A stretch of DNA of 64,000 nucleotides from Cristatella mucedo (GCA_009760855.2 WPIO01000151.1:827001-891000), one strand, 5' to 3'. Counted from the first letter of the stretch, positions 1 to 34,137 are shown. A program made the numbers and translations. The notes: generated from the letters alone by a model not told the origin.

Positions 1-809
1 CAACTCCATTTGTACGATGCCATTGGGCCAAAACAGGCTGCTACGACAAAACGAGTCAGGAACGAGGCTGCAGAGGCACAGCATAAGCCAACAACTGTTC
101 CGACTATGCTCAGCTCGAGGCAAACGTTAGCTAGTCCATAGCCCTAGGCTGACCCTTGGCATGCCTATGCTAGCCCCGAAGCGATCATGCCAGTCTGGTG
201 CAGGCAGGCCCTCAGCAAAAATCCACTTCCTCGAGGAGTGAGAGCTCCACCGCAGCTTGTGCCCCCCATCTTGCTCGTCAAGAAGCAGCAGCCGAAATGC
301 CACGTGACACGCAGGGCAACTAAGCATTGAGCTTGAGAGAGCTGCCTTTGAGAACGAAAGGACTGCGTGGTTGGCCAGGCAACGAACGAGCAAGTTCTCG
401 AAGCAACAGCTGCTGCTGCTAATAATAATAACGATAATAATAATAATAACAATAGTAACATGTCGCTTTATCCCGACCGAAGAGAGCTAAACCAGGCGCA
501 TTACAACTTGCTGGAAGAGAATCGATACCGAAGGATTAGTGTCGCGCCCTAATGTAATTAACATTAAATACTAATATTAAATATTAAGCAAGTCAACACA
601 GACGAGTATCATTCTTAGGCCAGCATGCTACAGCAAACATGGAAGACGCTCTAGGCAACTGGTTAGTAAGACCTTTAGTAAGCAGTGTTCGCTCAATTAC
701 GCACAGGTGCGCACGAAAAACACACAGCAGCATAAAGACAAGTTTGCCAGGGCGAAGGGAGAGCAAACCGGAAAAAATGCGTCTGGAGCTGAGACTTGAA
801 AGGATTTCA

Positions 810-1060
810 AGGATTTCACAAGCTCTTCTGACTCTAGTCGTTTAGCTGGGCTTCGAACCAATCTCAAGTCCTTAGAAGCTAATGCCTTCAGCTCGTATGG
901 TCCCAAAGCAGCCAGGAACTCACTCCCAGCTGATGTCACGGCATCCCCTGAATTGGCCACATTTAAAAAGAAGTTAAAAAACGCACTCCTCTGCACTTCA
1001 CAGGATTTGCCTCGTCGGTTCAAACTGTCCTTTGTGTGTGCTTATGCATCCCGACAATGG
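810..1060 (+). mobile_element. LINE A-related 3' fragment (L2/CR1-type)
   Basis: The sequence encodes the degraded C-terminal end of a non-LTR reverse transcriptase: a PKAARNSLPADVTA-like stretch, then LATFKKKLKNA. It matches a LINE A subfamily whose DNA reads gatgtcacggcatcccctga here, also present at 32715-33060. Confidence 0.7.
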
Positions 1061-1908
1061 GAATACGATCAACTAACAAATTAGCATGCTTCGTTTGCAG
1101 CAAGCCTAGGAAGAGATTCAGCTCTATTATGGCATTACACAAATGCCACGTTATTACTTCAGCCTACGAGCAGAGCCCAGAAAGAGACTTGTTTGCCTTA
1201 CGAAGCTCAAATAAAAAATGTTAGCAATTTCAACATTGTTAGCACTACGGCACATGCCCAATGACTGGCATGCATCGTGGCTTGGCAGCTGTCGACCGGC
1301 CACAGCCAGATACCACTGCATTTACTGGCCAAAACAGGCCCCGAGGAATTGTGGACCATCGGGCTTTCTTTGGTCAGCTGCCCGACCCAATAAAACGTCA
1401 GAGAGAACGATGCTTCCGATCAATCTGGAGGGCAGGAAGTACGGTCAAAGTAGCGCAAGGATCCTGCAAGGAAGGCAACAAGACTAGTGCACAGACTAGC
1501 GCCAAAATCACTGGGCACGCAAGATGCCCAGTGATTTTGCAGTGCTCACCAGGGTCGGCCACCTAGACGTCCTGCCCACAGCACAGTATGCTCGTCGTAG
1601 TCGGTCGACGCATACACAAGCCATTACCTCCCACGACCAGCAGGGGGGGGGGGGCAAAAGTTCGAATGAGAAAGGCTATGGCTATTGTGTGCATGCAGGC
1701 TGTACAGCTTCAAAGTAATGTCGATGCTCGAACAAATGTAAATGGGTTCGAGACAAACGTTTGCCGAACCAGGTGTAACGTCACGGGGGTCTGGGAATTT
1801 AGCTACCGAGCTGCGATGTCGGAGGCCAGTGTGTGACACTATCTGCTGACCTGTGTCGAACCGAACCTGATCGTTTACTGTGGCAACAGCCACGGGTCAA
1901 CTGTGCCG

Positions 1909-2075
1909 CAATAACAATAACTAATAATAATAATTCACTTGATAAAGCGCCCTCAGAGAACTTAATCTCTCTCTAGGCGCTTTACATTTGCTGTAAAGTG
2001 AAAAGCAATCGAAAGGTGAGTAAAATCATGCTTGAAAAAAACAAACGAAATGAATAACATGGTCCCAGCAGCAAC
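1909..2075 (-). mobile_element. LINE A 3' tail fragment
   Basis: Read on the minus strand it ends with the LINE A 3' tail: a conserved hairpin-like motif (aagcgcctagagagagatta ... agggcgctttatcaagtg) followed by an (ATT)n tract. Only the last part of the 3' untranslated region is kept. Confidence 0.8.
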
Positions 2076-2459
2076 GCCATGTCGCATAGGAAAATGTCAG
2101 CAACGGCGTCCGGAGGAGCACGAGGCATTCACGCAACGATCATTCACGACTGGCAGCTGCACCGGTGATGCCTCCTCTGCATGAGCGCAGCACGCAACAA
2201 GCGTTTTGAAACACGACAGATAATCTAGGGTAAACTAAGCCTAAAGTAAAGGAAAGGCTAGCTGATCAGTCAGCCTCATTTTTTATAGAGGCTAGCTGCA
2301 TATAGCCTTAGCGGCAATCACAACACTTGCAGTAGGCAATAAAGAGTTGCCTGCCTGAAGGAGTCATTTTTGGATAAGAACCCAGGAGGACAGGCACTAG
2401 ACGGCTACTGGGCGCAAAGCAAATAGCCTTCAAACAGTAGCTGGCATGCTCAGCAGCAC
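2076..2459. other. No gene seen; weak SINE-like debris
   Basis: The stretch 2250-2400 (cagtcagcctcattttttat, then gcaataaagagttgcctgcc) resembles a reversed SINE B tail. The remainder shows nothing recognisable. Confidence 0.4.
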
Positions 2460-2590
2460 AGTGACACCACTTATGTAATGTAATGTAACGTATCCCAGTC
2501 AGCAGCTCAGCAAGGCCACAACGACTATGTGGGTGTTTTGCGGCGGGAGAGTTTTCAACAGCAAAACAAGCCAAAAGCCAAAGCGGGCTT
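2460..2590 (-). mobile_element. LINE B 3' tail fragment
   Basis: A decayed copy of the LINE B 3' end, recognised from the block ggccacaacgactatgtggg followed by gagagtttt, which is shared with copies at 30288, 33145 and 48790. No coding capacity remains. Confidence 0.5.
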
Positions 2591-2994
2591 TCGGTGAGCA
2601 TACACGAGCCTGCACACACACAATCCATCTCATGCAAAAGAAGTCATACCGAAGACGCAGTCAGACCAGTCAAGAAAAGAGCGGGCAAGTCGAGGAAGCC
2701 GATGCGAGGGCTGGCAAGTAGTGGCGTCCTAGAAAAGATGGCTAGAAATGTGGCCACAGTGTCGTAAGCCGGAGAGGACAGACGTCGTTGCGCATAAGAA
2801 AAGTGCGAAAGTTGAGCTCCACAGCGAGCGGGACCTGCAGAGCAAAAAGCGCCAGCCACAGACAGAAGGAATTATTTAGAATTATTTACGAATTATTATC
2901 GGAAGGCCAGGAAATTATTTAGGGCTTATCTAGCGTCCACGGAGCAAAAACCTGAGAAGGGGCACGAGGATGGCCGCAACGGCTTGCGGCTTAC

Positions 2995-25966
<22,972 letters not shown>

Positions 25967-26059
25967 GGCTCCAGGAACTGTGTACCATTGACCGGAAGTC
26001 ATCAGGTGTCGAGTGCAGTTTCTCCATGGCGGACGGTGCAAGTTGCGCGTCCGAAGCAC

Positions 26060-26850
26060 CTAGAGTGTTTGAGTAAAATATATTTAGTTTAGCGCATTCT
26101 TAATTTGTGAGGAAACGCGACAGAACATTCCTTACTCTTCCGGGCGTCAGTTTGTAAGTCATGGGCGGCGGCGCACTCGGCACGCTGTTCAACGTCCCAA
26201 ACACAATAGGTAAGGCGGTGGCGGAGTTCGCCGCTGTCCCGCTGCCGCCAACGAGAGCAGCTTTTAGCGCGTAACCGTTTTACAGGGCCACCGCCTCTGT
26301 GTGTCTGAAGCCTCGCGCATGTCTTCCGTCGTAACCCCTTCACGACGGGGACTCGCCTCCCCAAGGCCGCTACCGTGCCAGAAAAACTCGCTGACCGTCG
26401 TAACCGGCGCAATGCCCTGCGTAAATACTCGAGCGTCTGGCTAGCGTCCGACTGACTGGAGGTAGCAGCGAAGCGATTTGATGGTGTTAACGGTTCACTC
26501 CTACGTGCCACGAAGCGACTCGCCGCCGGTCGTTCGTGGTGTCTGCCGGCGCGTCAGTGTGCTCACTCGGTGCGACAACGCCGCCGTGAAAGAAGCTTCG
26601 CGGCTTCGGACACGGTTGCGATGTCGAAAAATTACTTTTTACGGCATCGCAAGACCGCTGCCCCATCAGCGCCGAGCTATCTATGCCCGGTGTCCTGCGT
26701 CCGAAAACGTGCGAACGGCTGCGTTCGGCGCCATCGCCATCGCCTTGTTCTTTCCGGTGCGCACCCGCGGGTCAGTAGAGGTCGAGAGAGATATGGGCAG
26801 ATCGACGAGCGACGGCCGCGGCTACCGGCGTGTTTGTCGCAAGCGGGAAA
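26060..26850. promoter_or_regulatory. CpG-rich region upstream of CPD, probable promoter
   Basis: This stretch directly upstream of the CPD start is visibly richer in CpG and GC than the repeats around it. It contains no recognisable repeat. Open frames occur on both strands (minus 26089-26511, 140 codons; plus 26478-26887), as often happens in GC-rich DNA; none shows a recognisable domain. I infer the promoter and 5' untranslated region of CPD lie here. No TATA box or initiator could be assigned. Confidence 0.35.
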
Positions 26851-27051
26851 TTTAGCATCCTTTGTAAACGGTTCCCACAAATCCTAGCTTGCTCGGGCAG
26901 ATAGTTTAAATAAAAATATTTAGTCAAGACTAGGCCACCGTAGTCCTTTTTCATAGGCTTAACCCGAATTTTTACTTCACTAATTCCTTGATTTTTTTTC
27001 GTGTTCAAATATGCACCGAATCGTCATCGCTGTTCGAAAATAGCGCTCAAA

Positions 27052-27190
27052 AACTGGGTCCAGCGGTTAAGGTGCTCGCCCCGACCAAGGTCTGGCTGAA
27101 GTCGTGGGCTCGAGCCCGGAGGCATATGTGAAGCGCCTGAATAGAGATTAAGTTCTCTTGGGGCGCTATACAAGTGAATTATATATATAT
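27052..27190 (+). mobile_element. SINE A
   Basis: tRNA-like head with box A tccagcggttaaggtgctcg and box B gtgggctcgagccc, then aagcgcctgaatagagatta and aggcgctata-type tail, ending in an AT run. Confidence 0.85.
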
Positions 27191-27317
27191 ATTTATATAA
27201 ATACTTGTGCTGTATAGTGGCATTACAAGGTCTCTCGCGTGCATACCCCTCGTTGGATTCAATCCTCCAAAGCCGCGACTCTTTTTGTGTATCACCTCGC
27301 AGTCTAATATATATACA

Positions 27318-27415
27318 ATAGTAATAATAATGCACTTGATAAAGCGCCCTCAGAGAACTCAATCTCTTTCTAGGCGCTTTACATTTTCTGCAAAGGGAAT
27401 ATCAATCTTGCCGTT
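27318..27415 (-). mobile_element. LINE A 3' tail fragment
   Basis: The reverse complement of the LINE A tail: (ATT)n, cacttgataaagcgccctca, then ctttctaggcgctttacatt. Only about 100 bases are kept. Confidence 0.8.
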
Positions 27416-28020
27416 TATCTACTGTAGGCACAAGCATTCAGTCGAGTCTGTGCAAACCGTTTCGGAAGTCTCGCTCAATCTACTTCTTAATCACCAATGC
27501 GGTTTGGGAGTTTTTCATTCCTACCGGGACGTCGATATTTTGCGTTGTTTAGACCCAGCTGCCCATTTGCAAGACTGTTTGCTTAAACGTTGCTCGCGGT
27601 AGAGGAAGTACCAAACATTCTTGTTGAGATATTTTTGAAAGGAAACTCGCGGAGCATCCGCCACAGCTGACTCGGCAGTAGTGCTCCGACGATGCTTCGA
27701 CGAAGTATCGCTCGAAGAAAAAGTAGCCGAGCCGGAAACTGCGACGGAAGGCAGGGTCGTTTGAAGTTTTTCGCACCAGGTAACTAAACTGAAGTGGTAA
27801 AAGTAATGACGAACTGACTCATCGGTCTCTTTTATATTACAGCAGAGCAGCCTCAGTGACTTTTAGAACGCACGGCTGCCTACGCCGTGACCTCCGAATC
27901 TTCGTGACCTCCGTTTAGAGCCGAGTAGCCATTCCGACGAGCTGTTTTAACGGAGACAGCATTTTGGGTGAGGGCGTTGATGTATTTTTTTTGCATGGAG
28001 GCGGTGCTTTGGTCGAGCCC

Positions 28021-28063
28021 GGAGCCCTTGCGGCGGGCGCGGTAGTCCGCCGCAAGGGGCTCC
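28021..28063. repeat. GC-rich inverted repeat (hairpin)
   Basis: ggagcccttgcggcgg (28021-28036) pairs with ccgccgcaaggggctcc (28047-28063), with one bulged base and a 10-base loop. It lies in a CpG-rich stretch upstream of CPD. Confidence 0.75.
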
Positions 28064-28327
28064 TCGCGTTAACCGTTCCTTTGCAGCTGAGCGTCGCCGT
28101 CTGGCGCTGAGCTGAGACTGTCGTGGTCACGCCTCCTTCCTGCCCCGCCCCCTCGCCCTATCCTAATCGCTCTGGCAGTGCCGACGCTGCGGCCGGTAGC
28201 AGTTGCTGGTCGGCTCGAAACGAGAAACGCTTACCCAACGGCGTTCGTAATGTGCGTTTGGCTGTCGCAGTGAGATCGCGCCGCTTGCTGAAAATCTCGA
28301 TTCGCAGGTCGTTGTCGTTTCATCACC

Positions 28328-28420
28328 TAGTGGAAATGGTGCCTTGATAACCTTCAGCAGCAGAGGGTTGGCGACTTCGCCGACGCTATCACTTGCCACC
28401 CGTATGCCAAAAGTGTTCAT
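28328..28420 (-). CDS. Unrecognised short open frame, possible first exon
   Basis: The minus strand has ATG at 28420-28418 and encodes MNTFGIRVASDSVGEVANPL, then LLKVIKAPFPLG before a possible donor CTAG|GTGATG. The frame stays open to 28163 without splicing (85 codons). The amino-acid composition is balanced and the position in CpG-rich DNA suits a first exon. There is no recognised domain and no confirmed downstream exon; it could be chance. Confidence 0.2.
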
Positions 28421-28646
28421 TTACTTCGGTCCCGCTGCTTCTTTTTCGTGATCGCAATACGAGCCAATGATTTCTAGTCTAGAAGAGTATTAGTAACGGA
28501 ATGCAAGCAGCTCAAATTGGCTCACGCCGCCTCTGAAGTTAAAGTGCTCGCCTTTATTGAACGAGGTCAATAATAATAATAATACTTGTGTATAGAGGTT
28601 GGTAGTTGTCGCCAGCTCAGTCAAACGGCTCAGTCAATCGGCGTCG

Positions 28647-28648
<2 letters not shown>

Positions 28649-28743
<95 letters not shown>
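28649..28743. repeat. (AT)n microsatellite
   Basis: About 47 perfect AT units, followed by GGAC and GATA repeats. Self-complementary and prone to cruciform formation. Confidence 0.98.
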
Positions 28744-28744
<1 letters not shown>

Positions 28745-28839
28745 GGACGGACAGATAGATAGATAGAAAGTTGACTTCGCTGCGAGGGGTGGCCTGCAAT
28801 AATGCACGATTCGCTTTAAAGCAGGCCGGGATAAATTTC

Positions 28840-29010
28840 GAGTGGAGCCGTGGCTAGTAGGCTAGTAAAGAGTAGGCCGATCTATCAGCCTCATTTATGC
28901 AGCGGCAGCCCATAAGAGAGCCCTCTGCAGGACTCGAATCTAGGGCCGAAATCTTGGTCGTGAAAGCGTGCACGTAACCCCTCTCACCGTAAGACCAACG
29001 GGCAGTACTG
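28840..29010 (-). mobile_element. Decayed tRNA-derived SINE (SINE B-like)
   Basis: On the plus strand cagcctcatttatgcagcgg is followed by a box B complement (aggactcgaatctagg) and gtcgtgaaagcgtgcacgta. This is the order expected for a reversed SINE B-like element. Confidence 0.55.
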
Positions 29011-29142
29011 CGAATGTTACCACTACCCATATTATACACATTGACACGGTTCGCATCACCACTAACCAAATAGTCATGCTTCCTCTACAGCATATGTACA
29101 GTGTCTGGATCTTAGTCCTGGAGGGTAAAACAATAGTTTAGT

Positions 29143-29325
29143 TGGTGAGCCGTGATGGCACACTAAGTAAGGCGGTTGCTTTCACGACCTCGGGACCGAG
29201 GTTGTGGGTTCGATGCCTGCGGTGAGCGATTCTGTATCGCCACAGCAAGCGATGGTGATAGCTGTAAAGGCTCTTCTGTCGCTATACAAAAAGAGGCTGT
29301 TTAATCAGCAAGGATTTTTTTATAG
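29143..29325 (+). mobile_element. SINE B, near full length
   Basis: tRNA-like head starting ggtgagccgtgatggcacac, box A in the aagtaaggcggttgct stretch, box B gtgggttcgatgcctg, then a body with atcgccacagcaagcgatgg and the 3' part ctcttctgtcgctatacaaa, aagaggctgtttaatcagca. Confidence 0.85.
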
Positions 29326-29334
29326 CTGCAGAAG

Positions 29335-29490
29335 CGCCTGCCGAGCTGGTTTGGTCTAGCGGTCAAGGTGCTCGCCCCGACCGAGGTATGGCTGAGGTCG
29401 TGGGCTCGAGCCCCGAGGCATATGTGAAGAGCATGAGTAGAGTTTTAAAGTTCTCTTAGGGCGCTACATAAATGAATTATTTATTATTTA
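29335..29490 (+). mobile_element. SINE A
   Basis: It follows SINE B by about 10 bases. Box A is tggtctagcggtcaaggtg and box B gtgggctcgagcccc; the tail gttctcttagggcgctacat matches LINE A, ending in a TTTA-rich run. Confidence 0.85.
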
Positions 29491-29498
29491 TTTATTAT

Positions 29499-29710
29499 AT
29501 CGGCTATCACCAACGCTTGCAGTCGGCAACAAAGGATAGCCTAACTCAAACCCGCAATTTCGGTGGGCTCGCTCTTCACAACCCAGGTCGTGGGTTCGAG
29601 TCCTGCAGTGGGCGATCCTTTATTGCCACTGCAAGCGTTGGCGATAGCCGTAAAGACTCTTCAATCGCTGTAAAACTGAGGCTGTTAAATCAGCTAAGCT
29701 TAGTGTGTAG
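29499..29710 (+). mobile_element. SINE B-type composite with inverted ends
   Basis: The right part is a normal SINE B body (box B gtgggttcgagtcctg, then gcaagcgttggcgatagccg). The left part, cggctatcaccaacgcttgc at 29500, is the reverse complement of that body. The copy is therefore a fold-back or two fused opposite fragments. Confidence 0.6.
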
Positions 29711-30287
29711 CTGGTGCCGTGGGCCTCGGTCGTTAGCTGGCGAGCATCTCTTTATGAACTTATTGTGAAGCAGGGACTGGTAAAGGGAAAAAGACCTTAG
29801 TAAATGTTAAAATATATGATACTAAGCAAAATCACGCCGAGCCCGACCTTTCTATGGCACTGCTCTGGTGCAAATATAAACAGTTTCTTTTTCACACTTT
29901 TGCTATCGCTTCAAGCATGTCGTTTTAATGTACCTTTCGAAATTGGGCTTTTGGCTTACATAGCTTGTAGTAGCTTACAGACGCGTAGTCTTCCTGCGGA
30001 TTTTTCGCAGACTTCTCCATCGGTCCTTACGCACATCCGGGCGCGAGCACTCTGGACCCCCATCCCTACCATGCCACAGTAAAGTAAAAGTTAAGTCAAG
30101 ATTGGTTAGTTCAGCTGCTTCATTTATATAGCAGCAGATGATAACTTATCGGCAATCACCCTGGTTTCAGCAGCAGCAAGGAGTTGCCAGTTGCAGGACT
30201 CAGGCTTATCGACTCGGATCACTAAGTGTGGACACCCAGTCGTTCTCGCGAATGGCTATGCTCAGCCACCCCATTTATGTATTTCCT

Positions 30288-30690
30288 TCTGTAACTCCGC
30301 AAAGCCATAAAGACTGTGTGGGTGTTACGCAGGAGAGTTTTGTATAGAGCACTCACAGCCTAAGTGGCTTTGGGACGCATTCGGTAGCCAACAGACTTCG
30401 TCTTACCCAACAAAGAGAAAGTGAGAAGCATAGCAGAGTCAGGAGAGCAGTTGAGGTAGTGAATAGCATGGAAGTAGCAGCTCAGGATCGCTGAAAAGGA
30501 TGAGCCATAGTCGGCAACAAGAGAGTAGTTGTGTGTAAGAACCTTGGGAGCGAGTTCCACAGTCTAGGACCTGCAGAGCTAAAGCTTCTTTCACCAACGG
30601 TCTTTAAGCGGAGGAATGGAACAGCTAATGTATTATCCACACAGGACCTGAGGGCACGAGGAGGCTGAAATTGGTGCAGCTAGGTTCAGC
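30288..30690 (-). mobile_element. LINE B 3' fragment
   Basis: The minus strand reads the LINE B end: NYSLVADYGSSFSAILSCYF, HAIHYLNCSPDSAMLLTFSL and KSVGYRMR, followed by the conserved 3' untranslated region (gtgggtgttacgcaggagag on the plus strand). Confidence 0.85.
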
Positions 30691-31679
30691 TAGGTATGCC
30701 CCATGCTGCTTCCATCGCGGCTGTACGCCTCTCGTCATTTCGTAGAACGACTGTGGTTTTATGTGGATCGCCTAGCCGGCAGGATTAAAGGGAGGCAATT
30801 ATATTAAGTCGTCGCTGAAATATTTTCAGCACTCTTCAGCGCTTGTATACTCCGGCTCATGTCTTATCCCTTCGGCTGCTGCTGCAATGGATGAGTACAG
30901 TACGCATGAACACTTTTTTCGGAACGGTGGCATCGAGACACTCGCTCTGCCGCCAGAGGCAATTCCCCGTCCGCGTAGTCATTTAAGTTACCCTTCAAAA
31001 TACAGTGTACGAGGTCTTATTCGTACGCTGGTGGACGGCAGGGTCTTGGTCCATTGAAAGGAAGGAGCTCTCGAGGAATTCACGATGCAGATTGTGGGAT
31101 CGCGTCGTTCGGCCGTCGATTCTTCAATTGCTATCTGCAAGGAGAGCAAGCAGTCATTCTCAAGCCCTCAGGGCAGTTCTTTTTAGCCTTCTGCAATGGG
31201 GCCTCTGTCGCCGGATGTCGGCTGCTCTATAAGCAAAGCTGCTTATTGTGCCTATCTTCTGCTATATAAACAAAACTGTTTAGCCTGCCTATCTTCCTAT
31301 TTCGTCTTCCTTAAGTGTATAACACAGAGTTCTCTTAAGTGACGGAAAAGGAACGATTAGCAACAAGCGGGAGCTTTTTTCGAGCCGGTTATCCTGAATT
31401 TTGCTGCCTTTGGTCCCACCTCCGAAGTGTGACCGGAAGGGCTTAGGGCATATCGTTTCCGGGCAAATGATATGCGCCGGCATTGTACCTCAGCATTGTA
31501 CCAGTACCTCTATCGTTCAAGTCAGTGTCAAGTCATGCCTCGAAGCAGACGCTCCACTAGACGTCAGCGATCGTACCCTTAAGCACATCGAGGGTTACAA
31601 GGCCGCACAAAATTATTTCTTGTTCAAGTAAAATACTAATGCGGGTCAGAGCTACAGTGTAAGGGTCTATGCCTATACG

Positions 31680-31756
31680 TTTGTATGTATCAATGCGTGT
31701 AACTCCACAAAGCCACAAAGTGAGTGGGGTGAGTTTTCTATAGTGCACTCAAAGCC
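31680..31756 (-). mobile_element. LINE B 3' tail fragment
   Basis: gtaactccacaaagccacaa and gtgcactcaaagcctagcag match the extreme 3' region of LINE B. SINE B begins immediately after. Confidence 0.6.
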
Positions 31757-31768
31757 TAGCAGTGAGCC

Positions 31769-31925
31769 GTGATAGCACACTTGGTAAGGCAGTTGCTTTC
31801 CACGACGTCGGTCCCGAGGTCGTGGGTTCGAATCTTTCGGTGGTTGGGCGATCCTTTATTGCGACTGCAAGCCGTGGTGTTGCCTGTAAAGTTTCTGCTA
31901 AGATCTCGCGGCTTTATTGTTATAC
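31769..31925 (+). mobile_element. SINE B, left copy of a convergent pair
   Basis: Head tgagccgtgatagcacactt, box B gtgggttcgaatctttcg, body gcgactgcaagccgtgg. Its 3' part merges with the end of an oppositely oriented copy. Confidence 0.8.
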
Positions 31926-32110
31926 TAGCTGATTTAACAACCTCTTTTGTATAGCGACAGAAGAGCCTTTACGACTATCACCACTGCTTGCAGCAGCTAT
32001 AACGAATCGCTCACCGCTGGATTTGAACCCACGACCACGGGATCGAGGTCGTGAAAAGCAACCACCTTACCTAGTTGAGCGAGTGGCTTGCACTTGCCAG
32101 AATGATTTCG
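31926..32110 (-). mobile_element. SINE B, right copy of a convergent pair
   Basis: The plus strand reads gctgatttaacaacctcttt, then gacagaagagcctttacgac, the box B complement tttgaacccacgacc, and the head complement. It is the reverse complement of a full SINE B. Confidence 0.8.
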
Positions 32111-32460
32111 TAACGCATGGAGGGTATCTGCTGTAAACTCTGAGGGTGCTATACATATGGATTATTGTTATTATTAATTGCAATTGCACTTGTAAACATT
32201 TTAAGCGTTGAAATTTTAAAACCGCGGGACACACCCACTCTAAAATCCTATGCGTTCAGGCCAACTATAGTAAAGGAAAGGGAATGGTACAAAGTAGGAA
32301 AGCAACCGGATGCAAGCGTGCTTCGCAGTTCTACAGTGCCGTCTACCCTGCAGTCTTGTTAGAAGCATCATATTTATCCGAACTCCTTGCTCCTCCTCCA
32401 TCCAGTGTGCTCTCGCACCATCCGCTTCTCAGTACTCATTTCGCCGTCTATCGCACCACA

Positions 32461-32635
32461 TTGGTGAGCCGTGATGGTACACTAGGTAAGGCGGTTGCTC
32501 TCACGACCTCGGTCCCGAGGTCGTGGGTTCGATTCCTGCAGTGGGCGATTCTTTATCGCCACTGCAAGCGGTGGTGATAGCCGTAAAGGCTCTTCTGTCG
32601 CTATACAAAAAGAGGCTGTTTAATCAGCTAGGAAT
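32461..32635 (+). mobile_element. SINE B, full length
   Basis: The cleanest copy: box A region ggtaaggcggttgctctcac, box B gtgggttcgattcctg (perfect match to GGTTCGATTCC), body cgccactgcaagcggtggtg, 3' end aagaggctgtttaatcagct. Confidence 0.88.
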
Positions 32636-32714
32636 TATTGAAGTCTATGGTGATCGTGTCTTCAGCTTGCCAACATTTTGAATTCACTACTTAAGGGTCG
32701 CAACCTGCAGCGAG

Positions 32715-33060
32715 CTTCTGTCGAAGTTTTTCTCATACCCTATTAGGTTCCTTCATTCGCATGTTCTAGCCTATCTTTGTGAACTACTTCCTAGTCAGGC
32801 TAGACATTGTACCGCTCGCTTTTCTGACTCAGGACGTTTAGCCTCGAACCAACCTCGAATTCTTTGGAGACCGTTCCTTAGCTTGTATGCTCCCAAAAGT
32901 TGGAGCTCACTCCCGGCTGATGTCACGGCATCCCCTGACATGACATTTAAAAAAAGCTAAATATTTCTGGGTCACTGTGAAGTGTCCTTAGCGTTTGCTA
33001 ATGCTTGCTGAAAATGAATGTTGCCACTAACCATGTAGACATGCTTCATTTACAGCATAT
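32715..33060 (+). mobile_element. LINE A-related 3' fragment
   Basis: It corresponds to the YLCELLPSQARHCTARF ... SLYAPKSWSSLPADVTASPD end of the reverse transcriptase and shares gatgtcacggcatcccctga with the copy at 810. Decayed by frame shifts. Confidence 0.75.
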
Positions 33061-33144
33061 GTTAGAAAGAAAGAAAAAAAGGTTAGCTGATTTAGCAGCC
33101 TTATTTGCACAGAGGCAGAAGAGCCTTCACTGCTCTGTAATGTA

Positions 33145-33725
33145 ATGTATCTTCGTTTGTAACTCCACAAAGTCATAAAGACCATGTGGGTGTTACGCAG
33201 GGGAGTTTTGTGTAGCGAACTCACAGCCTAAGCGGCTTTCGGTACGCATTCGGTAGCCAACAGACCTCGTCTCACTCAACAAAGAGAAAGTGGCAAGCAT
33301 AGCAGAGTCAGGAGAGCAGTTGAGGTAGTGAGTAGCGTGGAAGTAGCAGCTCAGGACCGCTGAAAGGATGAGCCATAGTAGGCAGTAGGAGAGTAGTTGT
33401 CGTTGCGTAAGAATTGTGGAAGCGAATTCCACAGTCTAGGACCTGCAGAGCTAAAGCTTCTGTCGCCAACGGTCTTTAAGCGGAGGAATGGGTCAGCTAA
33501 TTTATTGTCTCCGCAGGACCTGAGAGCGAAAAGAGGCTGAAACTGATGCAGCAGTTCAGCTAGGTACGAAGGAGCCAAGCCGTGGCGGGCTTTGTGGGTC
33601 AGCGTAAGACCTTTGCTCTGTATCCGTTGCTCAACCGGCATCCAGCCTAGCTCTTTTAGCAAAGGAGACACTTGCTCAAGCCTCTGGGACTTGAAGACTA
33701 GCCTTGCAGCCATATTCATAGTCAG
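33145..33725 (-). mobile_element. LINE B reverse transcriptase C-terminus, longest copy
   Basis: A 122-codon minus frame (33719-33351) reads MNMAARLVFKSQRLEQVSPL, LKELGWMPVEQRIQSKGLTL and HGLAPSYLAELLHQFQPLFA, then SSAGPRLWNSLPQFLRND. The LxLGWxPVxxR and GLAPxYLxELL motifs are the usual C-terminal signature of L2/CR1-group enzymes. The family differs from LINE A in sequence and in its 3' end. Confidence 0.88.
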
Positions 33726-33907
33726 CTACAGTGGCCTAATAGCTTTCTTTGGTAGCCCAGCCTAAAGGGAGTTAAAAATCAAGCCGAGACAGAACTAAGG
33801 AGCTAGTTAAATTTTTTACAAGCAACTTTGGGAGACAGCTCCTGATCTTGGATAGGGATCGGACGTGATGGCTAGCTGTAGAAGCAGTCTTCTGAATGCT
33901 GTGGGCT

Positions 33908-34110
33908 ACTGAATAATAATAAAAATAGTAATACATTTGGTTGAGCGCAGTCAGAGAACTCAATCTCTTTCTAGGCACTTTACATTTGCTGCAAAGGAAG
34001 CACGATAGAATGGTTAGTGGTAGCATGCTCAATAAACAACAAGAATAACACGGTTTGGGGTGACACGCACAGGGTCAGCATGCATAAGCACATAAAGGAC
34101 GAATCACAGG
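33908..34110 (-). mobile_element. LINE A 3' end
   Basis: On the plus strand AATAATAA-type repeats, gttgagcgcagtcagagaac, ctttctaggcactttacatt, then the 3' untranslated block with gaatggttagtggtagcatg. About 200 bases. Confidence 0.8.
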
Positions 34111-34137
34111 GACCCAATAAATGCTGTGATATATAGA

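Noticed and set aside
26089-26511. 140-codon minus-strand frame upstream of CPD
   Set aside because: Arg/Ser/Ala-rich composition as expected from CpG-rich DNA, no domain and no splice support. Kept only as part of the probable promoter region.
27549-27776. Exon downstream of the 28328-28420 frame on the minus strand
   Set aside because: The frame (FRRSFRLGYFFFERYFVEAS) looks protein-like, but no acceptor with a pyrimidine tract fits and the phase does not join.
29143-29490. tRNA genes, from good box A and box B matches
   Set aside because: No cloverleaf with a proper anticodon stem was found, and the same heads recur with shared SINE bodies and tails at many sites, so they are SINEs.
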